This document shows, piece by piece, positions 25,100 through 33,484 of a stretch of DNA of 64,000 nucleotides. The stretch comes from JABRWC01 sp039961675 (lineage in GTDB: Bacteria > Planctomycetota > Phycisphaerae > UBA1845 > Fen-1342), in assembly GCA_039961675.1 (NCBI GenBank), contig JABRWC010000115.1:1-64000 (forward strand), given 5' to 3'. A program made the translations under genes and the position numbers. The notes under the pieces were generated by a model that searched no databases, was not told where the DNA came from, and saw nothing but the letters and a program-made list of their open reading frames with translations. Within the stretch, counting starts at the first letter, position 1. Every line of letters starts with the position of its first letter.

Positions 25100-25819
25100 T
25101 TACTCTTCAAGCGGATGAGTCGCGCCGGCAATGAGTGAACGGGCCGTTTCCAGCCCGATCAGGTACTCGGGCGGCGAAGCGGCACGCTCGATTGACTCCA
25201 GCGTACGCGCTCGGCGCTCGTCAAACGGTCCTACCGCCAATCGCCGCAGGCCGGTCAGGCAGCCCCCGGTACCCAGCCGCTGCCCGAGGTCGCGGATCAG
25301 CGCCCGCACATACGTCCCGCGCCCACATTGCATCTCGAACTCGAGCCGCGGCCACTCGTAGCGGCCTGTGCGAATCCAGTCGATGCGCACCGGCCGCGGT
25401 GTGAGAGCCGGCGTCTGCCCGCGCCGCACGAGCTTGTACGCCGGCCGGCCGCCGATCTTGACGGCGCTGATCGCCGGCGGCGTCTGGAGAGTGGTTCCGA
25501 CGAACGCGGCCAGCGCGTCGCGCACGGCGTCGCCGGTGGGTGGCGCTTGCGCGGCGACCTCGACCAGCGGCCGGTCGGCGTCGAAGCTCTCGCTGGTCAC
25601 GTCGAGCCGGGCCGTCGCGCGGTACACCTTAGGAAGTTCCATGAGCGATTCGACCAGCCGCGTCGCCTTCCCCAGGCATACGATGAGCACGCCGGTGGCG
25701 GCCGGGTCAAGTGTGCCCGCGTGGCCGCTCTTGCGTTGGCCGGTGATGCGCCGGAGCCGGTAGACCGCGTTCGCGCTGGAAATCCCCGCCGGTTTGTCGA
25801 GAACGATCAGGCCGTCCAT
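25100..25819 (-). CDS. truB: tRNA pseudouridine-55 synthase
   Basis: 239 aa. Makes pseudouridine 55 in the T-loop of tRNAs. MDGLIVLDKPAGISSANAV, then KSGHAGTLDPAATGVLIVCL with the catalytic Asp D38, KVYRATARLDVTSESFDADR, and GGRPAYKLVRRGQ are the standard TruB motifs. CGRGTYVRALIRDLG is the conserved C-terminal motif. The enzyme lacks a long PUA-containing tail, so it is on the short side. In many bacteria truB follows infB-rbfA; here those genes are absent and glgP lies downstream on the same strand 77 bp away. Confidence 0.95.
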   Translation of the reverse strand: MDGLIVLDKPAGISSANAVYRLRRITGQRKSGHAGTLDPAATGVLIVCLGKATRLVESLMELPKVYRATARLDVTSESFDADRPLVEVAAQAPPTGDAVRDALAAFVGTTLQTPPAISAVKIGGRPAYKLVRRGQTPALTPRPVRIDWIRTGRYEWPRLEFEMQCGRGTYVRALIRDLGQRLGTGGCLTGLRRLAVGPFDERRARTLESIERAASPPEYLIGLETARSLIAGATHPLEE

Positions 25820-26018
25820 GCGGCGCGGATTCTACGCCCTGACGCGCCGCCATCCGAGCCTGAAGCGCGGGCGATGGTGCTGGCGTGGATGCAGTCGGCG
25901 CCTCTCGCTCGCGCATCGCGCTCGGACGGAAGCATGGGCGGCGCGGGTCTGGCGTTCGGGCTGCCGCGGCCGTACGCTCTTGGCGACAAAGTGAAGGCCG
26001 TTCGGAGCGAACTCGAGC

Positions 26019-26522
26019 ATGCGCACGTGGCTGTCGTCGATCGTCGTGGGAGTGTTCTGCGTCCCGCTCGCCGGGTGTCTGGGACAGGGCGCGGGTGGGG
26101 AAAGCTCCGATGCGCAGCGCGAGTTTCCGCTCTCGACTCTGCCGACCTCGACGGTCACGATCGGAACCAACTTGTTTCGCGTCTGGCTCGCCACAACGCC
26201 GCAGCAGCAGGCCGAGGGCCTGATGTTCGTGCCGGAGTCGGAGATCGCCGACGACCAGGGAATGCTGTTCGTGTTCCCGGCCGAAGAGCTGCGCGGCTTC
26301 TGGATGAAGAACACGATCACCTCGCTGGACATCGCGTTCGCGCGGCTGGACGGGACGATCGTCGCCATCCACACCATGCCGCCGCTGACGCTGCGGACAT
26401 TTTCCTCGATCGAGCCGGCGATGTTCGCCCTGGAGGTCAAGGCCGGCACGTTCGAGCGGCTGCACGTGGTCGAGGGCGACCGCGTCGAGATTCCCGCCGA
26501 CGTACTCAAGTCCGCGCCGTAA
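26019..26522 (+). CDS. DUF192 lipoprotein
   Basis: 167 aa. Lipoprotein signal MRTWLSSIVVGVFCVPLAGC with Cys at 20. The body is a DUF192 domain: VWLATTPQQQAEGLMFVPES, then DDQGMLFVFPAEELRGFWMKNT, followed by SLDIAFARLDGTIVAIHTM and EVKAGTFERLHVVEGDRVEI. DUF192 proteins are small, secreted or lipid-anchored beta proteins of unknown function; some sit in metal or cell-envelope contexts. ATG preceded by GCATG without a strong Shine-Dalgarno sequence. Transcribed with the phosphatase 94 bp downstream, with no functional link evident. Confidence 0.9.
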   Translation: MRTWLSSIVVGVFCVPLAGCLGQGAGGESSDAQREFPLSTLPTSTVTIGTNLFRVWLATTPQQQAEGLMFVPESEIADDQGMLFVFPAEELRGFWMKNTITSLDIAFARLDGTIVAIHTMPPLTLRTFSSIEPAMFALEVKAGTFERLHVVEGDRVEIPADVLKSAP

Positions 26523-26616
26523 ACCGACGACTCAACTGACAGCAGCGGTTCCGTTCGCGCACGGCGCGGGCGGGCGATCCGGGCGGCTGGATTGCGCGCT
26601 CCGCGGGAGTCCCTTC

Positions 26617-27822
26617 GTGGGTCCGGTTCACGCTCCGCACATCCTGTTGCTTGGCGCCGCGCGCGCCCGCTCGGAGGGCGTGCGCTCCCGACTCTGCCAG
26701 CGCGGACTCCCGGCCGACGTCTTCGATCTTCGCCAATCGGCTTGCGAAGACGTGCTGCGCGTCGCCGACGTGGCCGCGTTCGTCCTCGATACCGAATGCA
26801 ACGGCTCGGACCTGCGGCGCGTGGAGGAACTCCTGCGCCGGCTGATGGACCGCCATGTGGCAAGCGTCGTCTGGGGTGCGCCCCCGGGCCAGCCGCTGCC
26901 GGGCGGCACACTGGTGGACAAGGTCGGACCGGACGCCTCCGTGGACGAGGTCGTCGGCCGGATCAGCCTTCTGGCCCAGGTGGCCCCCACGGTCCGCCGC
27001 CTTGAGGGCGAGCTGGACCAGATGCACCGGCTCAGTCAGCAGATCAACCGCTACTTCCAGGAAATCGACAAGGAGATGCAGCTCGCCGGGCGCTTGCAGC
27101 GCGAATTCCTCCCAGCGCGTCTGCCCGACGTGCCGCGCCTCCATTTCGCGGCCTTGTACCGTCCAGCCGGCTGGGTCAGCGGCGACAGCTACGACGTCTT
27201 CTTCATCGATCCGGACCACGTTGGGGTGTTCATCGGCGACGCCATGGGGCACGGCACGGCCGCCGGGCTGATGTCCATGTTTCTGCGGACGGCACTCGTC
27301 CCCGTGGAATCCGGCGCCGCGGGGCCGCGAGTGCTCGGGCCGGCCGAGGCCCTGGGCCGCGTACAGGACAACCTGGTCCGGCTGAACCTGCGGCAATCCC
27401 AGTTCGTCACCGCGACGTACATCGTCGTCAACCTGGAAACACTGGAAGCGCGCGTCGCCCGCGGCGGGCACCCGTACCCGATCGTCATCCGCGCCGACGG
27501 AGCGCTCCAGGAACTTCAGCCGGAAGGCGGACTCATCGGCGTCGCGGACCTGCCGCCGGAGTTCGGCGAGTGTCGCGTTTCACTCGCGCCGGGCGACAAG
27601 CTCGTGCTCTACACGGACGGGATCGAAGACCTGTTCGTCGCCGGGCGCGCCGACGAAACACGCGCCCCCACGTTTGCCGAGACGCTGCTTTCGTGGCGGG
27701 GATTGGACGCGGAGGCGCTGGTCCAGGCCATGCACGGTCACCTGGACCGCCGCGCGGGTTCGCTGAACCCGGACGACGATGCGACCGCGATCGTCGCGCA
27801 GGTGATGGCTCCCCCCGGATGA
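26617..27822 (+). CDS. PP2C-type (SpoIIE/RsbU-like) serine phosphatase with N-terminal receiver-like domain
   Basis: 401 aa, GTG start with GGGAG 8 nt upstream. Residues 1-120 look like a degenerate receiver (HILLLGAARARSEGVRSRLC, VAAFVLDTECNGSDL). A coiled-coil linker (LEGELDQMHRLSQQINRYFQ) leads to a PPM phosphatase: LQREFLPARLP, WVSGDSYDVFFIDPD with metal-binding D190, IGDAMGHGTAAGLMSMF, LYTDGIEDLF and NPDDDATAIVAQV. Such enzymes usually dephosphorylate an anti-sigma-factor antagonist in partner-switching pathways. No STAS or RsbW-like gene is in the window, so the target is unknown. The receiver-like domain lacks a convincing phospho-acceptor Asp context. Confidence 0.93.
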   Translation: MGPVHAPHILLLGAARARSEGVRSRLCQRGLPADVFDLRQSACEDVLRVADVAAFVLDTECNGSDLRRVEELLRRLMDRHVASVVWGAPPGQPLPGGTLVDKVGPDASVDEVVGRISLLAQVAPTVRRLEGELDQMHRLSQQINRYFQEIDKEMQLAGRLQREFLPARLPDVPRLHFAALYRPAGWVSGDSYDVFFIDPDHVGVFIGDAMGHGTAAGLMSMFLRTALVPVESGAAGPRVLGPAEALGRVQDNLVRLNLRQSQFVTATYIVVNLETLEARVARGGHPYPIVIRADGALQELQPEGGLIGVADLPPEFGECRVSLAPGDKLVLYTDGIEDLFVAGRADETRAPTFAETLLSWRGLDAEALVQAMHGHLDRRAGSLNPDDDATAIVAQVMAPPG

Positions 27823-27836
27823 CCATTGTGCGCGCG

Positions 27837-28616
27837 TCAGTCTTTCCGCGCCCAAAGCCGCGCCGTGTGCGCCCAGCCGTGCCAACCCTCCTCGAAGCGG
27901 ACGATTCGCAACCCCGCCGCCAGCGTCGGCAACTCGCCGGGCTGAAGCACAAACGCGTCGCGCTGCGGCCGGCCACGCGCAGCCCGGTGCAGCGTCGTAA
28001 ACGTCTCGGCCAGCAGGCTCCCGCCCGGCGCCAGCGCGCCGATCAACTCCGCGAACAGCGGCCGGTGCAGGAATCGAAAGACGGTGACCAGGTCGTAAGC
28101 GCCCCGCTGGCCGACGCCCTCGCGCTCGACGTCGCGTCGAACCCAGTCAATCGCCGGCTGGCCGGGAAAATAGCGCGCCTCCAGCGCCCCTCCGCGCGCC
28201 AGCGCGTCGTCCAGCGCGTCGATCGCCGCCACGCGCCAGCCGAGCGCCTTGAGATACACGGCCTCCCGTCCCACGCCGCAGCCGACGTCGAGCGCCACGG
28301 CTGGCGGAAGCTGCGGCGCCACGAGCTCGAGGAATTCGTTCGGCGACCAGAGGCGACCCGTGTCCGTGGGCGCGTGGGGCGCCGCGTAATCGAACCCTTT
28401 GACAAGCTCCGCCGCGCGTTCCTGCCCGCGCAGCCAGCGGACCGCCTCAGCCGCCTCGGGCCCCGTGTCCGCGACGAGCGTCGTTTCGTCGCGCGGCGGC
28501 AGTTCGTACACGCGATGCGGAAGCTCGGCCATCGGGATGTTTACGGCGTCGCGCAGTGGGGTGCGGGCGGCACCGGCCGCGGGACGAACGTCCAGATGGC
28601 GGGCGCGTCGAAGCAT
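27837..28616 (-). CDS. Rhodanese-like domain fused to class I SAM methyltransferase
   Basis: 259 aa. Residues 1-75 have a rhodanese-like pattern (HLDVRPAAGAARTPLRDAVN, IPMAELPHRVYELPPRDETT, then LVADTG where the active loop Cys would be), so the rhodanese half looks inactive. Residues 85-259 form a methyltransferase with the motif I glycines in VALDVGCGVGREAVYL, FFP-type IDWVRRDVEREGVG, and YDLVTVFRFLHRPLFAEL, resembling TehB-like thiopurine/tellurite methyltransferases. The start overlaps the stop of the upstream EVE gene (TGATG), so the two are coupled. The substrate is unknown; a small thiol, selenium or tellurium compound is possible by family. An in-frame Met at about position 29 (MAELPHRV) is an alternative start that would drop the rhodanese half. 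Confidence 0.85.
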   Translation of the reverse strand: MLRRARHLDVRPAAGAARTPLRDAVNIPMAELPHRVYELPPRDETTLVADTGPEAAEAVRWLRGQERAAELVKGFDYAAPHAPTDTGRLWSPNEFLELVAPQLPPAVALDVGCGVGREAVYLKALGWRVAAIDALDDALARGGALEARYFPGQPAIDWVRRDVEREGVGQRGAYDLVTVFRFLHRPLFAELIGALAPGGSLLAETFTTLHRAARGRPQRDAFVLQPGELPTLAAGLRIVRFEEGWHGWAHTARLWARKD

Positions 28617-29050
28617 CAGCGGCCGCGGGGCTTGCCGGGGCTGGCGGAATTCGCCAGCGCGAGGATTGCGTTCCACTGCTGATCGCTGACCGGCATCACG
28701 GAAAGCCGGCTCATTTTCACCAGCGCGAAGTCGCGACACGCCGGGTGCGCCTTGATCTCGGCCAGCGCAACAGGGCGCGGCAGGCGGGATTCGAACGCAA
28801 GCTCGACGGTCTGGCTGCGGCCCGAGGTGTCCGTCAGGTCCGCTCTGGGCTGGGACGAGACGCGCGCCACGGCGATGACTGCCTTCTGCGCGCCGGTGTG
28901 ATAAACGAGCACCGCGTCGCCCTCGCGCATGGCGCGGACGTGAATCTGGGCCAGCGCGTTTCGCACGCCGGTCCACTGCGTCGTCCGCTCGCGCGCCAGG
29001 TCATCGGCCGAGTATTCGTCGGGATCACTCTTGACCAGCCAGCGGTTCAT
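28616..29050 (-). CDS. EVE-domain protein
   Basis: 144 aa from the ATG at 29050; a GTG at 29062 adds four residues. MNRWLVKSDPDEYSADDLAR with TQWTGVRNALAQIHVRAMRE and GDAVLVYHTGAQKAVIAVAR, and DFALVKMSRLSVMPVSDQQW at the end, are the conserved EVE/PUA-like pattern. EVE domains bind modified DNA or RNA bases; stand-alone ones are common and some bind 5-methylcytosine derivatives. The aromatic cage residues W and Y are present near the expected places. It overlaps the following rhodanese-methyltransferase gene by 1 nt and should be coexpressed, which suggests but does not show a joint function. Confidence 0.88.
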   Translation of the reverse strand: MNRWLVKSDPDEYSADDLARERTTQWTGVRNALAQIHVRAMREGDAVLVYHTGAQKAVIAVARVSSQPRADLTDTSGRSQTVELAFESRLPRPVALAEIKAHPACRDFALVKMSRLSVMPVSDQQWNAILALANSASPGKPRGR

Positions 29051-29113
29051 GAATGTCTGCACCCGCGCCGATTCGATCGGCGGTTCGGGGCGCGCTCCAG
29101 GGGGCGAGAAGCC

Positions 29114-30544
29114 TCACCGCCGCCGCCGCTTGCGTTTGCGGTCGTTGCGACGCGGATCGTAGCGCGTCGATCCTTTGGCCAGCTTCGGCAGCCGCCCGCC
29201 GTCGAGCGCGCCCATCTGCCCCAGCACCTGGGCCATCTTGACGCGCTGGCCGAACCCCAGGCCGGCCATCTGCTTCATCATGCCGCGCATTTGCAGGAAC
29301 TGCTTGACCAGCCCGCTCACCTCCTGCGGCTCGACGCCGGCGCCGCGGGCGATCCGCCGGCGGCGCGAAGCTTCGATCAGGTCGGGGTTGCGGCGCTCCT
29401 TGGGCGTCATCGAGTGGATCATGCCGCGGAAGCGGTTGAGGTCCTCTTCGCCGATCTCCACCTGGTCCAGCGCGGAGCCGACCCCCGGCAGCATCTTGAG
29501 GAGCTGCTTCATCGGGCCCATCTTGCGGAAGCTGTCGAGCTGGGTGAGAAAATCGTCCAGCCCGAACACGCCCTTGGCCATCTTCTCCTGGGCCTTGGCG
29601 GCCTGCTCCTGGTCGAACGCCTCGGTCGCCTTCTCGACCAGCGAGACCACGTCGCCCATGCCCAGAATGCGGCTGGCGATCCGCTCGGCGTGGAACTCCT
29701 CCAGCGCGTCCAGCTTCTCGCCCACGCCGATGAACTTGATCGGCTTGCCCGTGACGGCCTTGACGCTGAGCGCCGCGCCGCCGCGCGTGTCCGAATCGAA
29801 CTTGGTCAGGATTACGCCGTCGAGCTCCAGCCGCTGGTCGAACGCCTTGGCGGTGTTGACGGCGTCCTGGCCGGTCATCGCGTCGAGCACGAGATAGATC
29901 TGGTGCGGGCTGGTGGCGGACGCGATCTGCGCCACCTCCTGCATCATTTCCTCGTCGATCGCCAGCCGGCCGGCGGTGTCGAGGATCACCACGTCGCGGT
30001 CCTGCTTGCGCGAAGCGAGCAGCGCGTTGCGGCAGACCCTGACCGCGTGCTGGTGGTCGCGCTCGGTGTAAACGGGCAGTTCAAGTTGCCGCCCGAGCAC
30101 CTCGAGCTGGTCGATCGCGGCGGGGCGCTTCAGGTCCGCCGCGACCAGCATCGGCTTCTTGCCGCGCTGGAGGCAGTAGCGGGCGAGCTTGGCGCAGGTG
30201 GTGGTCTTGCCGGAACCCTGGAGGCCGGCCATGAGGACGATCGTCGGCGGCTGTGAGACGAAGGGGATGCGCGTCTCAACCGGCCCCATCAGCGCGACCA
30301 GCTCGTCGTGGACGACCTTGACCAGTACCTGCTCGGGCCGCAGCGTGTCGATGACCTGCATGCCGAGCGCTTTCTGAAGCGCGTCGTCGCAGAACTTCCG
30401 GGCGACGTCGAGGTTCACGTCGGCTTCGAGCAGGGCGGTGCGGATCTCGCGCAGCACGTCGCGGACGTTCGCCTCCGTGATGCGGCCGCGGCCGCGGATG
30501 CTGCGAAACACCTCGCCGAGCTTATTGCTGAGAACGTCGAACAT
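29114..30544 (-). CDS. ffh: Signal recognition particle GTPase Ffh
   Basis: 476 aa. Targets ribosomes making membrane proteins to FtsY and SecYEG. N domain (MFDVLSNKLGEVFRSIRGRG), G domain with GLQGSGKTTTCAKLARYC, VILDTAGRLAIDEEMM, LVLDAMTGQDAVNTAKAF and LTKFDSDTRGGAALS, and a Met-rich M domain (MRGMMKQMAGLGFGQRVKMA) for signal-sequence and 4.5S RNA binding. The last ~12 residues are a strongly basic tail (KRKRRRR). The ATG at 30544 gives the standard start; the longer frame to 30691 is antisense to a pseudopilin gene. 4.5S RNA was not found nearby. Confidence 0.97.
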   Translation of the reverse strand: MFDVLSNKLGEVFRSIRGRGRITEANVRDVLREIRTALLEADVNLDVARKFCDDALQKALGMQVIDTLRPEQVLVKVVHDELVALMGPVETRIPFVSQPPTIVLMAGLQGSGKTTTCAKLARYCLQRGKKPMLVAADLKRPAAIDQLEVLGRQLELPVYTERDHQHAVRVCRNALLASRKQDRDVVILDTAGRLAIDEEMMQEVAQIASATSPHQIYLVLDAMTGQDAVNTAKAFDQRLELDGVILTKFDSDTRGGAALSVKAVTGKPIKFIGVGEKLDALEEFHAERIASRILGMGDVVSLVEKATEAFDQEQAAKAQEKMAKGVFGLDDFLTQLDSFRKMGPMKQLLKMLPGVGSALDQVEIGEEDLNRFRGMIHSMTPKERRNPDLIEASRRRRIARGAGVEPQEVSGLVKQFLQMRGMMKQMAGLGFGQRVKMAQVLGQMGALDGGRLPKLAKGSTRYDPRRNDRKRKRRRR

Positions 30545-30654
30545 GGGCGTGAGTGTAGCCGGGAACGGTACGGGCGGGCGAGCGAGCGCGCGAACGCGGG
30601 CGCGCGTCATCCGCCGGCGGCGGGGGTTGCTCTCACGCCGCGCGCCGTCCGACG

Positions 30655-31734
30655 CTAGTCGTCGTTGTACGGCGCCCAGTCCCCTTCCCACGGACGAGAG
30701 GGCCAGATTGTCCAGCCCACGTCGTCCACGTAGCGCGTGTCGCGCAAACGATAATCCGCGTGGCCGTCCAGGTACGCGGCGGCATGCCGGTCCGGGTTGT
30801 TGTGCCAGCCGGTGAACTTGCGCGGCAATTGCGAGTCCTGGAAGCCGCGCGGCTTGGCGGCTTCCATCGCGTAGTTCAACAGTCCCTCGTAGAAGATCAG
30901 GAAGCGGCTTTGCCAGCCGGCCTTTTCGCTCACGTTCAGCATGTAGCGCCCGAGCCCCGGGATCTTCAGGTTGCCGTTCTCATCCAGTTGCCCGCCGATG
31001 ATCTTCGTGAAGTTCCCACCGTACGGCGGCTGATTGCCCGGCGGGGCGCCGCCGGTCTCGTCGAAGTCGGAGTAGTAGTACGGCCAGTACCAGTTGATGG
31101 GGTAGCTGGTGCCCCAGTACTTCCAGCACTCGAAGATGGTGTCATGCTCAATGTTCGGCGTGTCGTTGCGGCCGACCATCGGCAGCGCGGCGGTGCGGTC
31201 CGACGGGCAGCGGAACGTCCCCGGCAGGATCGCCGCGGTCCGCGTCCGCGCGGCGTCATCCCCGCTCGGCACCCAGTCGCGCTCCGCCTGATCGAAGCTC
31301 ACGCCGGGGTAGAGGTACGAGTTCAACGGCCGGTGTCGGGGCGGGACCTTGAAGACGTCGGCGTATGAGCCGGGCGACGCGGGGTTGTCGCCGTCGGGCA
31401 TGATGTCGCTGCCCTCGAAGGCCTCGGCGGGCACGTCGGGCATCTGCCCACCCCAGATGACCTCCGTGATGATTGGGTACGTGTACGTGCGGCCGTCGGT
31501 GCGATAGCCGCGCGGCAGGACCCACGGCAGGTCGCCGGAGGTGTCGCTGTTGCGGTACGTGACCGCGGCCTGCCCGATCGAACGCAGGTTCGAAAGGCAG
31601 GTCGCGATCCGCGCCTGCTCCTTCGCGCGGCGAAGCGCCGGCAGCAAAATCGAAATCAGCAGGGCAATGATGGCGACGACGACGAGCAGCTCGATCAGCG
31701 TGAATGCCGGCCGGCCGCGAGGGCGATTGTGCAT
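30655..31734 (-). CDS. Pseudopilin-like protein, prepilin-type N-terminal domain (paralogue 1)
   Basis: 359 aa, ATG with AGGTG 7 nt upstream. N-terminal prepilin signal: basic MHNRPRGRPA, then FTLIELLVVVAIIALLISIL with the conserved Glu 5 residues after cleavage, and a long helix (RRAKEQARIATCLSNLRSIG) as in type II secretion/type IV pseudopilins. The large C-terminal part has a conserved repeat of phrases with the neighbouring gene (PRHRPLN.YL.PGVSFDQA..DW.PSGDD, WYWPYYYSD, HAAAYLDGHADYRLRDTRYV). This matches the planctomycete family of prepilin-domain proteins with an H-x(9)-DG-like C-terminus. Function in secretion or surface attachment is not known. Paralogue of the gene at 31872-32951. 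Confidence 0.9.
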   Translation of the reverse strand: MHNRPRGRPAFTLIELLVVVAIIALLISILLPALRRAKEQARIATCLSNLRSIGQAAVTYRNSDTSGDLPWVLPRGYRTDGRTYTYPIITEVIWGGQMPDVPAEAFEGSDIMPDGDNPASPGSYADVFKVPPRHRPLNSYLYPGVSFDQAERDWVPSGDDAARTRTAAILPGTFRCPSDRTAALPMVGRNDTPNIEHDTIFECWKYWGTSYPINWYWPYYYSDFDETGGAPPGNQPPYGGNFTKIIGGQLDENGNLKIPGLGRYMLNVSEKAGWQSRFLIFYEGLLNYAMEAAKPRGFQDSQLPRKFTGWHNNPDRHAAAYLDGHADYRLRDTRYVDDVGWTIWPSRPWEGDWAPYNDD

Positions 31735-31788
31735 GAAGGCACCTGGTGCGATCAGGACTTGACGATGAACTGCGCCGCGCGAATCAGG

Positions 31789-31810
31789 GCCCCGCACGCA
31801 AGTGCGGGGC
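31789..31810. repeat. GNRA-tetraloop hairpin, copy 1
   Basis: A perfect 9-bp stem closes a GCAA loop (arms 31789-31797 and 31802-31810). It lies between the two pseudopilin genes. The same core, with an 8-bp stem and a GGAA loop, recurs at 36933-36952. It is too GC-rich and lacks a U-tract for a classical terminator, though it may act as one with Rho or protect mRNA ends. Confidence 0.55.
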
Positions 31811-31871
31811 GCGACCCGCCAAGCCCGGGGCGGGTTCCGAAGCCCTTCGATGCCGAGTCGCGCACCGCGAT

Positions 31872-32951
31872 TCAATTGTCCTGGTACGCGGTCCAGTCGC
31901 CGCCCCAGGGACGGCTCGGCCAGGTCGTCCAGCCGTCGCCCTCGATGTAGCGCGTGTCGCGGACCTTGTAATCGGCGTGCCCGTCGAAGTACGACGCAAC
32001 GTGCTTGTTCTGCTCGCCGTGCCAGCCGATGAACAAGCGCGGTTGCGCGTTCGTGTAGCCGCGCGGCCAGGCGCCTTCCATCGCGTAGTTGAACAGGCTC
32101 TCGTAGAACGTGACAAACCGCGACTGCCACCCGGCGACCTGGTTCGTTTCCAGCATGTACCGACCCAGGCCGCGCTTGGCGTTGGAGCGTGGCTGGAGCC
32201 CCAGGATCTTCCCGAAGTCGCCGTTGTACGGAACGCTGTTTCCGGGTGGGGCCTTCTCGTAGTAGCGCGGCCAGTACCAGTTGATCGGGTAGCTCGATCC
32301 CCAGAAGCGCCAGGACTCGAACACCGTGTCCAACTCGATGTTCGCCGGGTCGCCGCGCGACGCGTCTGGAATGTTCGCCGTGCGGTCCGAAGCGCAGCGG
32401 AACGTGGTCGGGATGTCCGGCGGGCTCGCGCGCCGCGGCGTGTCGTCGCCGCTCGGGAACCAGTCGCGATGCGCCTGGTCGAAGCTCACGCCGGGGAACA
32501 GGTACGGGTTGAGCGGCCTGTGGCGCGGAGGGAGCACCATTACGTCGGCGAACGTGCCGGGCGATGCGGGGTTTTCGGCACCGGGCGGCAGCACGCCGGA
32601 GCCTTCGAACTCCTCCGGCGTCACGTTCGGCATCGTGCCGCCCCAGATCACCTCCGTGGCGTAGTAGAAGCGGTATTTGACGCCGCCGGCGCCGTAGCCC
32701 ATCGGCTCCGACGGCTCGCCCGCATTGAACGGGATCGCCCACGGCAGGTCGCCGGAGCTGTCGGACGTGAGGTACTGGTTGGCGGCGGAACTAATCGCGC
32801 GCAGGTTCACCAGGCATTCGGTGATGCGCGCCTGCTCGCGCGCCTTGCGCAGCGTCGGCAGGAGGATCGAGATTAGAAGCGCTATGATCGCGACGACAAC
32901 CAGGAGCTCGATCAGCGTGAACGCGCGCGGGCGGTTACGAACGGACCGCAT
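31872..32951 (-). CDS. Pseudopilin-like protein, prepilin-type N-terminal domain (paralogue 2)
   Basis: 359 aa, identical in length to paralogue 1. The start at 32951 has GGAG 7 nt upstream and gives MRSVRNRPRA followed by FTLIELLVVVAIIALLISIL. Shared segments with paralogue 1 include ITEVIWGG/ATEVIWGGTMP, PPRHRPLNPYLFPGVSFDQA, INWYWPRYY, WQSRFVTFYES and YFDGHADYKVRDTRYIEGDG. The two therefore came from a tandem duplication followed by moderate divergence. The gap of 137 bp between them contains a hairpin repeat. Secretion by a type II or type IV pilus-like system and processing by prepilin peptidase are inferred from the signal; those genes are not in the window. Confidence 0.9.
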   Translation of the reverse strand: MRSVRNRPRAFTLIELLVVVAIIALLISILLPTLRKAREQARITECLVNLRAISSAANQYLTSDSSGDLPWAIPFNAGEPSEPMGYGAGGVKYRFYYATEVIWGGTMPNVTPEEFEGSGVLPPGAENPASPGTFADVMVLPPRHRPLNPYLFPGVSFDQAHRDWFPSGDDTPRRASPPDIPTTFRCASDRTANIPDASRGDPANIELDTVFESWRFWGSSYPINWYWPRYYEKAPPGNSVPYNGDFGKILGLQPRSNAKRGLGRYMLETNQVAGWQSRFVTFYESLFNYAMEGAWPRGYTNAQPRLFIGWHGEQNKHVASYFDGHADYKVRDTRYIEGDGWTTWPSRPWGGDWTAYQDN

Positions 32952-33391
32952 GGCGGGTCTCCGTTTGGCAAACTCAACGACTGGCCTGGCGCGGCGGATG
33001 GGCATTTCAATGTCCGGACCCATCAACGCGCCGCCGCCACAACATGCCGACAGGGGCGCGAAGCAGCTCGCGATGAAAGCACGTCGATCCGTCAGGCTCC
33101 GGTGTCGGGCGAATTGTTCAGTCAATCCCGACGAGATTGAAAACGGCGTTCGACAAGTGCAATGTCAGGATAGCCGAGCACGGCGCGCGTTGCAATCGGC
33201 AACCGCTGCGGATGTGTGACTCGCTCGACAGCGGAGCCGTGCCGTGCCGCCATCGCGCCGGGCAGGAACGACGCGCGACCACCGGACGGCTTACGCGGCT
33301 GCGTCGCGTCCCATAATCCCAAGACTGCGGGCACACACAAGCCCGATCGCGGGCGTGGCCGCGATCCGGGATTCCGACTTCTTCGGCGCAT
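32952..33391. other. 440-bp region upstream of the pseudopilin genes; no gene seen
   Basis: Frames are open here (for example minus-strand extensions of the pseudopilin gene) but none has a ribosome-binding site or recognisable protein. An AT-richer patch at 33120-33180 contains minus-strand hexamers that could be a weak promoter for the pseudopilin genes (TTGCAC and CAATCT, 17 bp apart, by eye). No repeat or RNA gene was recognised. Confidence 0.45.
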
Positions 33392-33484
33392 TCAGCCGAT
33401 GAAAAACGCCAAGTACATGAAGATGGCGATGGTGGCGGCCACAAGACCCGGCAGGATTCCGAACGCCGTGGTGAGCAGGTTCAC
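33392..33484 (-). CDS. Tiny single-span membrane protein (30 aa)
   Basis: GTG start followed by 29 codons and TGA. The ribosome-binding site AGGAGG is a perfect anti-16S match, 6 nt before the GTG. The product, MNLLTTAFGILPGLVAATIA then IFMYLAFFIG, is one hydrophobic helix with an N-out or N-in short start. Too short for automatic gene callers. Nothing is known of its function. It lies upstream of the pseudopilin pair on the same strand, with a second small membrane ORF (33675-33803) 190 bp further upstream. The longer frame to 33598 has no Shine-Dalgarno support. Confidence 0.6.
   Translation of the reverse strand: MNLLTTAFGILPGLVAATIAIFMYLAFFIG

Noticed and set aside
28556..30256. 566-aa plus-strand open frame
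   Set aside because: Antisense to the EVE gene and ffh; Leu/Val/Arg/Asp-rich shadow with no motif.
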